From NCBI GenBank assembly GCA_963575645.1, contig OY754464.1, forward strand, positions 45,870,192-45,934,191: a stretch of 64,000 bases of DNA. Direction: 5' to 3'. Both the position numbers and the translations under genes were made by a program. This document shows positions 58,980 to 64,000 of this stretch, piece by piece. The notes below the pieces were generated by a model. The model had not been told where the DNA came from and did no database searches. It saw only the letters and a program-made list of their open reading frames with translations. Within the stretch, counting starts at the first letter, position 1, and each line of letters opens with the position of its first letter. This DNA comes from Xanthostigma xanthostigma (Eukaryota; Arthropoda; Insecta; Raphidioptera; Raphidiidae).

Positions 58980-59126
58980 TAATAAATTATTGTTACAGTC
59001 TCACAGGGGTGAGGAACTATGAAATTCAAAGGGAGTTCGTTAGTTGACGATCGTTTTTTTTGTATTTTTTGGATGAACCTACAACAATTCTGCAATTGTT
59101 TAACTGTTCCGATGTTTTTATTGCAG

Positions 59127-59306
59127 TCTCACGAAGAGGAACTGTCGGATCAAGACGTGGACGCAGGTTTGCATGATGAGGGCGACAGTTGTGACGGTGT
59201 CAGATCCAGATTACAGACCCCCATGAATAACATGGATCTGTCAGAACATCATCCCGACGTATTGGCCAAACTCAAAAAACAAGTCCGAAATCTTCAGAAC
59301 TTACAG
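59127..59306 (+). CDS. retn: retained/dead ringer (ARID3 family), internal coding exon A
   Basis: Internal exon encoding 60 residues of an ARID3-type transcription factor. It begins after a good acceptor (T-rich tract, then TTGCAG at 59121-59126) and ends at ACAG|GTACGT. It is 180 nt long and in phase 0 at both ends. The first 20 residues are acidic (SHEEELSDQDVDAGLHDEGD), then comes a polar linker, then the segment PDVLAKLKKQVRNLQ, which can form a basic amphipathic helix. From memory, Drosophila Dead ringer has a closely similar segment (SDVLEKLKMQVRD) in its N-terminal half, before the ARID, and that match is the main reason for the name. ARID3 proteins bind AT-rich DNA in the nucleus as activators or repressors, and in flies act in embryonic patterning and neural development. 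No DNA-binding domain is in this exon. The frame stays open upstream of the acceptor to a Met at 59019, but that stretch is intron-like and I leave it out. Confidence 0.92.
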
Positions 59307-60303
59307 GTACGTTTTGCACCATCAATTTTTTTCATAATTTTAATTAAACGCCTTGCTTAAAGTTTTTGCTTGAGGATTTAGGATATACAATATTTATTTA
59401 CTGAACTCTTTAATGATCAGAGTGCTATAAGCTGTTGGCGATCTAAATAAAATATTTTATATCTAAAATATTTTTTACACCGTCCTCTATAAAATACATA
59501 GCTGTATATTAAATGTATGAATACAGCCATGCACTAGTGTGATAAATTTAAACAAAATAGATTGTGCTATACCATTTACATAGTAAATTAGTGTTTTTTT
59601 TTTTTTTTTGATAACCTAATAGAAATAAATGTTTTTCAAAAGTGTTTTGTCAAAATTTACAGCTCGTTTAACTGTAAATACTCTCTGGCAGTCATTTCAA
59701 ACATAATTCCTCTTGCCTTAATATAAACCCAGTACGACACTAGATATACAATATTTACTATTGTTCCTATAAAGTAACTACTTTTCTATGCTAATAGTTG
59801 TGTAAAGTAAAAAAAAAGTCTTGCTACAATTTCCATATCATAGTGTTCAACCGCATGTAAAAATGAACTGTCAAAAATTTTGAAAATTATGTGGAAATCA
59901 GCTGTTTTACAGGAGGAGCGTACAAAAAGTATTATCTCGTTCATGGTCAAAATATTAGTCATAACCTATTTATTAAATGTATAGATACAATAAAAAGTAT
60001 GTAAGATCAACTACACTAGCACCTAATCGAAAAAGGTCTGGTGACTCCATTTAACATAAAAATTGTTATGTTCTTTGAAATTTATGATCTGTTAAATAAA
60101 GTCTGTGCTGTTAATAGTACGTCTGTGTAAGCGTATGTTAAGTTTACAATACGATAATTATTGATATTTTGGAATTAGTGCTGGCACATGAGGCTAGGCT
60201 TCTGAAGCTATTGGTGTTGGTAAAAAAAGTCTCTAAGTTACAAAACAGAATCTTAGATCCCTGCTCGGAATATAATAATCTATTTAATTTGAAGTTTTTC
60301 CAG
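59307..60303 (+). other. retn: retn intron between exons A and B
   Basis: A 997-bp GT-AG intron (GTACGT...TTTTTCCAG), phase 0. It is AT-rich with a long T run near 59592-59609. Positions about 59847-59960 match the repeat at 33665-33760 (both share AACTGTCAAAAATTTTGAAAA-type sequence and 'AAATCAGCTGTTTTA'). An open frame crosses the acceptor from 60169, but its upstream part has no ARID3 similarity and is taken as intron. Confidence 0.85.
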
Positions 60304-60603
60304 GATCGCGAGGAGCTGGAACAATTGCAACAGATTAAATCTTTAAGTCACACAAACGGGGGCGGCATCACAATGAGCCCGGCGGTGGGAGGCGGTAGCA
60401 ACGGCAATGCTATGCTGCCGCCCGGCCTCACAATGCCCTTCACTCATCCGGCGTTCCCGCTCTCGTCGGCCGCATATCTACAAACTCCAATGGCGCCGCC
60501 TCCTGCTCCGCCGTCATCCGGAGGCTCGAGCCACTCCTCCGAGGGCAGCGCCTCTAGTCAGCACACGTGGTCGTTTGAGGAGCAATTCAAACAGGTGCGT
60601 CAG
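60304..60603 (+). CDS. retn: retained/dead ringer (ARID3 family), internal coding exon B, up to the start of the ARID
   Basis: Internal exon of 100 codons, phase 0 at both ends, after the acceptor TTTTTCCAG. Residues 1-14 (DREELEQLQQIKSL) could extend the helix started in exon A. Residues 19-34 are Gly/Ser-rich, residues 39-58 give PPGLTMPFTHPAFPLSSAAY, residues 63-87 are Pro/Ser-rich, and the end reads HTWSFEEQFKQVRQ. The W-[ST]-[FY]-EEQFKQ motif is the conserved lead-in to the ARID of ARID3/Dead ringer proteins, where LYE... follows, so the ARID must start in the next exon, beyond 64000. The exon is GC-rich against very AT-rich flanks, as expected for constrained coding DNA. Two donors are possible: after VRQ (CGTCAG|GTATGA, used here) or 9 nt earlier after KQ (AAACAG|GTGCGT). 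I recall Drosophila Dri as having the longer KQVRQ form and vertebrate ARID3 the shorter one. Confidence 0.95.
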
Positions 60604-60734
60604 GTATGATCGCTTTATTATATTCTATGTACATAAATAAATCAAAACATTTATGGAGTAATAATTTCTTGTGCACTTAGTTATAACGATTATTTCTAAA
60701 ATAATTAGTCTTCGTAAACACACTTTTATTTTCC

Positions 60735-60815
60735 GACCCGGCTTCGTCCGGATAGACTTTGGTTTGGCAATCAAGAGCAGCAAGTCTCTCATAATAGGCG
60801 TATACGGTATCGTGC
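60735..60815 (+). repeat. dispersed repeat (family of 1079), copy 3
   Basis: 'CCGACCCGGCTTCGTCCGGA' followed by TTTGGTTTGGCAATCAAGAG CAGCAAGTCTCTCA, matching 20607-20640 and 1079-1120. Truncated to the right. Confidence 0.55.
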
Positions 60816-61068
60816 TCCAGTGTATAAAGTTTTGGCACTAATACGTTTGCTATACAAAAGTGTGATCATGGATTATATAGGTACCTAACGTACAGTTTTG
60901 AGTAGAAATTTCACTGTGCTATTTATACCACACTATTATATTAAACCATAGCTGGGCAAAACACCAAACCTAAGTGCTTGAAACATCGAGCACTTTCATA
61001 AACGCTCGATTTGTTCAAACAACAAGCACTTTAATCTTCGAAAAAGCTTAAAAGCATCGAGCACTTAC

Positions 61069-61150
61069 TAAAAAGTTTAAAAAAATTAAGCATCCATTAA
61101 CCATTTTTCAAGGTTAATGTTTGATGCTTAATTTTTAAAACTTTTTTTGT
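61069..61150. repeat. short inverted repeat
   Basis: AAAAAAATTAAGCATCCATT AACC (61080-61103) pairs with GGTTAATGTTTGATGCTTAA TTTTTAAAACTTTTTTT (61112-61148), with poly-A/poly-T shoulders. To its left, 'AGTGCTTGAAACATCGAGCA' and 'AAAGCATCGAGCACTTACT' are loosely inverted. Confidence 0.6.
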
Positions 61151-61416
61151 AAGTTCTTAAATCTTAACTTCCAACGTTAAGTTATTGAAATTTTGGTCAT
61201 AAACAATGTTTTTAATTGATGAGGAAGTTTGGACTTAAACAATATCCATGCTACATTTTTTTTACATAAATAGCATAGATATTGTTTAAGCGCTTAGGGA
61301 TAGTTAATACTTATTTAGAAAAAAATCGATTTCATTTTTTTGCATTTTCTTGTAGTATCATGTTTCTGAGATGATTATTATATGGCCCAGGATTATATAA
61401 CGATCGGTATAGGTAA

Positions 61417-62192
61417 TAGGCCCCACTCACGATCACACTTCATGCCACAGTTCAGTGTTCAGTGAAGTTGGACAGATTAATCGAAAGACTGACTGGCACC
61501 ACACACAGTTCATGCAAACTGCTCAGTTTTTTAAATTTTTTGTGTTCAGTTTGGTTCAGTTGTTGGCATACACTCGTCGAGTATAGATACATAAGATATA
61601 TTATATTATATACACACTATAATATTATACTATAGAGTATAGTTCATTAATAAGAACTAAATGAGTAATTTAAATGGTGAGGATTGGCTGTTCAGAGCTA
61701 TGGGATTGTATTTAAAACAGAGAAATAAGAAAAAAAAAGAAGAATATGGGTGAAAAATTGATTAGAAATGCGTGATTCAAGAAGTCATGTTTATTTGATT
61801 AATGAATTACATCTTGAGCCGCTTGATTGCAATAATTATTTACGAATGAATGAATTAACTTACAATTATTTACTGGAATTAGTTACCCTATTTATTAAGA
61901 ACCAGGACACAAATATGTGAAAATCTATTTCTGCACAAGAAAGGCAGCAACATTGAGATTTTTGGCTTCTGGTTGTACAAAACACAGAACTCCAAAAACT
62001 GAACTGAAAAACACCCACACACACAACAGTTTACTTGAACACTGAACACTGAAGTCGTTCAAAAATCAAGATGCATTTGATGAGTTCATGCTTGACTTCA
62101 GTGTTTATTTGTCCCACACACTATCATGCTTCACTGAACTATAAGTTTGAACACTGAACTGTTGCATGAAGTGTGATCGTGAGTGGGGCCTA
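61417..62192 (+). mobile_element. PIF/Harbinger element (776 bp) with transposase relic, in retn intron
   Basis: Terminal inverted repeats TAGGCCCCACTCACGATCAC ACTTCATGC at both ends (right end complemented is identical over about 28 bp), flanked by TAA (61414-61416, 62193-62195). Subterminal 'CAGTTCAGTGTTCA' and 'TGAACACTGAACTG' extend the inverted region. The interior holds the N-terminal part of a Harbinger transposase. Confidence 0.92.
61661..61980 (+). pseudogene. Harbinger transposase, N-terminal relic
   Basis: From an ATG at 61661 (MSNLNGEDWLFRAMGLYLKQ) the frame shifts by one base in an A-rich run near 61730. It then reads RIWVKN*LEMRDSRSHVYLI, NELHLEPLDCNNYLRMNELT, YNYLLELVTLFIKNQDTNM*KSISAQER, and after another shift ATLRFLASG. 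This order matches the start of PIF/Harbinger (ALP1-like) transposases: W(V)xxWL, xxYxxFLRM, LLxxVxPxIxxxDTxMRxxIxxxERLxxTLRFLATG. The two internal TGA codons fall where the family has Trp (TGG) and Arg (CGA), i.e. single transitions. The DDE catalytic part is absent. Two stops and two shifts make it a pseudogene. Confidence 0.85.
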
Positions 62193-62195
62193 TAA

Positions 62196-63594
62196 GACTA
62201 AAACTTGAAACGCTTTTTTCTCGAAACTATGTTTTCGAAGTCTGTGACCACTGAAATTCAAGAACCACTTGATGGATTTATATGAAACTTTTACAACTTA
62301 TTGAAGACATAAAATCAAGGACTTGATCGAAGGATTTTTTTGTTGAAAACTTCGGCTTTTATAACAATCTGTCCTTGCAAATTCGGGTGTGAGTTTCTAG
62401 AAGCCACCATTTTATTAATTTTCAAAAAAAATCTTCGATTATGTTAAACTGAAGACTTTTCTTTGTTTTATTGATTTTGGATGAACCAGAACAAAGTTAT
62501 GATGGTCACCGTAAAGCATTAGGTACCTACTTGTGAGAGGGATCCAACAGATGGCTATAACTTTGTCCAAAATTATTTTTATTTTTTTTTTTGAAAATTT
62601 AGTGGTCAAGTTGAATTGGCTTTATAAAATAAATTAAATTTTGTCGAAACAAAATTTTTAAAAAATTTTTCATGCCTCTGACTGCCCCTAGCCCTTTAAA
62701 CAATATAAATAATTCGTTCCCCAACCCAAAATGTTTCTGATTGTCAATAATATAAAGAAACTAAATTTTGAAAAAAATCGCCAAAATCGAAGCTGTTCTT
62801 ACGAAGTTTGAAGTAAAAGGTTTCATTGACGCGACTATATTACTATATTAGGTAAATATAACAATCATAATTCTTTTTTTTTTTTTAAACAGATATTAAA
62901 ACTAATAGTAGATAAGTAATCAGAAGGGCCTTATTATACGCGATTAATATAAAAAATAATGACCCTTTATTTGAATAGATCGTAATTCTTTATTTGTTAT
63001 GTCTCATAATTATTCGACTTTATTAAAATGCATAATGGATCTTAATTGTTCATAATTACACCGATAGAGAGAATTTTACCGTCTTTTATGCATTTGATTG
63101 CAGGGTTTCAATAAAGTAAATCTGTTTTAAAGATATTTAAAAAGTAACAATTCAGTCTATATTGTCATATAATTATACATTCATTTTAAATGTTTTTTCC
63201 TATTTAATTAAAATCTGTATCCACTTCCACTACAATGTAGGTATATTTACTCTATTGTGTAATATCTAGGGATGTGTGGATTGCGTAATGCCCAAGGATG
63301 TGTGATTAATAAAAAAAGTACGATGCTGGGGGTTGCTGAATGCTTAATGTTTAAAAATCTCGATTAACAAATTGTGATAACATAGTTATAGTTTTTATAC
63401 TTTATACAAGAACACTGTGTTGTTTTTAATTAGTTTATTAATAACTAAAAAGTATAGAAAAATCTATAGCTGAAAAAAAATTTCTTTGAAATTATTGAGA
63501 GAAACCATGAAAAACCTCAACAAAAAGATCGGTACAGGAATTAATATTTCTCTACGAGAGGTAGTAAGGAAAAAGTTTTAGTCATATCTAATCC
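62196..63594. other. AT-rich intronic DNA, no feature recognised
   Basis: Low-complexity A/T runs (62575-62600, 62870-62885) and no repeat ends that I could identify. Confidence 0.4.
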
Positions 63595-63670
63595 CGCCGA
63601 GATGTAAACCCGGTACCTTCCGAATACGAGTCTATAGTGCTTGCACCACTTAGACTACCCACCACGCTGT
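63595..63670 (-). repeat. tRNA-like SINE head
   Basis: The complement reads GTGGTGGGTAGTCTAAGTGG TGCAAGCACTATAGACTCG (A-box-like) then GGTACCGGGTTTACATCTCGG (B-box-like), at tRNA-like spacing. The acceptor stem does not close, so it is not called as a tRNA gene. Confidence 0.5.
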
Positions 63671-64000
63671 TGCCTTGTTTAGAGCGGCATTTCTTCATAA
63701 AACACAAACGCCTGTATTTATAAGTATAAACAATATTATAATGATGAGATAATTTTTGCTCATCCGAACAAACTGCTCATTTCTAGTAATAAAACCTTCC
63801 ATATCTCAAATAGGGTTGTAACGCCCTCGTTTCGGCCTACTCGTTTCTACACTCTGAATATTTTATATAATATTGCATTTTTGAACGGAATTGTGTATAA
63901 TAGAAACTAGCGGTGCGTTATTCTAAATTCGTCAGACGGCATTATCAGAGAACTCATACCTAACATTGTAAAAGATATACAGTATATATATCGAATATTA

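Larger units (their letters stand above)
60604..64000 (+). other. retn: retn intron downstream of exon B (5' part)
   Basis: From the GTATGA donor to the window edge no further exon was found, so the ARID-encoding exon lies outside. The intron holds a dispersed-repeat fragment (60735-60815), a small inverted repeat (61069-61150), a Harbinger-type element with a broken transposase frame (61417-62192) and a tRNA-like SINE head (63595-63670). In 62196-63590 I see only AT-rich, unclassified sequence. Confidence 0.8.

Noticed and set aside
59019..59126. Extension of exon A upstream to the Met at 59019
   Set aside because: The stretch ends in a standard polypyrimidine tract and TTGCAG, its translation (KFKGSSLVDDRFFCIFWMNL...) is not ARID3-like, and similarity begins exactly after the AG.
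60169..60303. Coding extension upstream of exon B
   Set aside because: It is open by chance; TTTTTCCAG precedes the conserved part and the upstream residues do not resemble ARID3 proteins.
60407..60640. Alternative-frame ORF over exon B (MLCCRPASQCPSLIRRSRSR...)
   Set aside because: It is a shadow of the GC-rich retn exon in another frame.
63595..63670. Functional tRNA gene
   Set aside because: The B box is altered (GGTTTACATC) and the acceptor stem does not close.

Overview
The window is AT-rich, repeat-dense insect nuclear DNA, most likely from a moth or butterfly. The case for Lepidoptera is the mix of repeat types: Helitron-like ends of the form 'CCGGGCGAAGCCGG...CTAG|T', repeats ending in 'TACGGAACCCTAAAAA' after a 'GACGGACAGACAGAC' block, a 'GAAGTCGGTT' repeat class and frequent 'TAGGTACCTA' motifs. 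There is no bacterial gene organisation, and none of the long open frames upstream of about 59 kb looks like a host protein.

The only host gene I can support lies at the right end on the + strand: two internal coding exons of retained/dead ringer (retn, the ARID3 family of transcription factors). Exon A (59127-59306) carries an acidic segment and a basic amphipathic segment. Exon B (60304-60603) ends exactly where the ARID DNA-binding domain begins, so that domain must be encoded to the right of the window. Both exons are in phase 0 at both ends. Exon B has two donors 9 bp apart, predicting proteins with or without Val-Arg-Gln at the start of the ARID.

Everything from 1 to 59126 is intron or 5' flank; I found no upstream exon. 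It is packed with transposon relics. Those with good structural evidence are: PIF/Harbinger-type elements with TAA target duplications (5370-6059, 20822-21123, 32993-33300, 58678-58979 and, inside the last intron, 61417-62192, which keeps a broken transposase reading frame); hAT elements (22684-23006; 42325-42720 with a perfect 8-bp duplication); Ginger-like elements inserted at TATA (4701-6151, 9280-9377, 26282-26380); a decayed Jockey/CR1-type LINE on the minus strand (24284-25890) with recognisable reverse transcriptase; several Helitron ends; tRNA-derived SINE-like copies; and an 'ACCATTCCAA' family whose copy at 30060-31975 is swollen by a second element containing 120-bp and 17-bp tandem arrays.

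The most unusual property is the number of unrelated long fold-back structures (more than a dozen). The best is a 549-bp near-perfect palindrome at 47257-47805 with 260-bp arms and a 29-nt loop, followed by another hairpin 230 bp downstream. Others are at 2687-3116, 13537-13994, 24665-24877, 37224-37445 and 53345-53669. At 4537-6275 three elements are nested, and removing the innermost restores the arm of the middle one. No CRISPR, operon, rRNA, intact tRNA gene or intact viral gene was seen.
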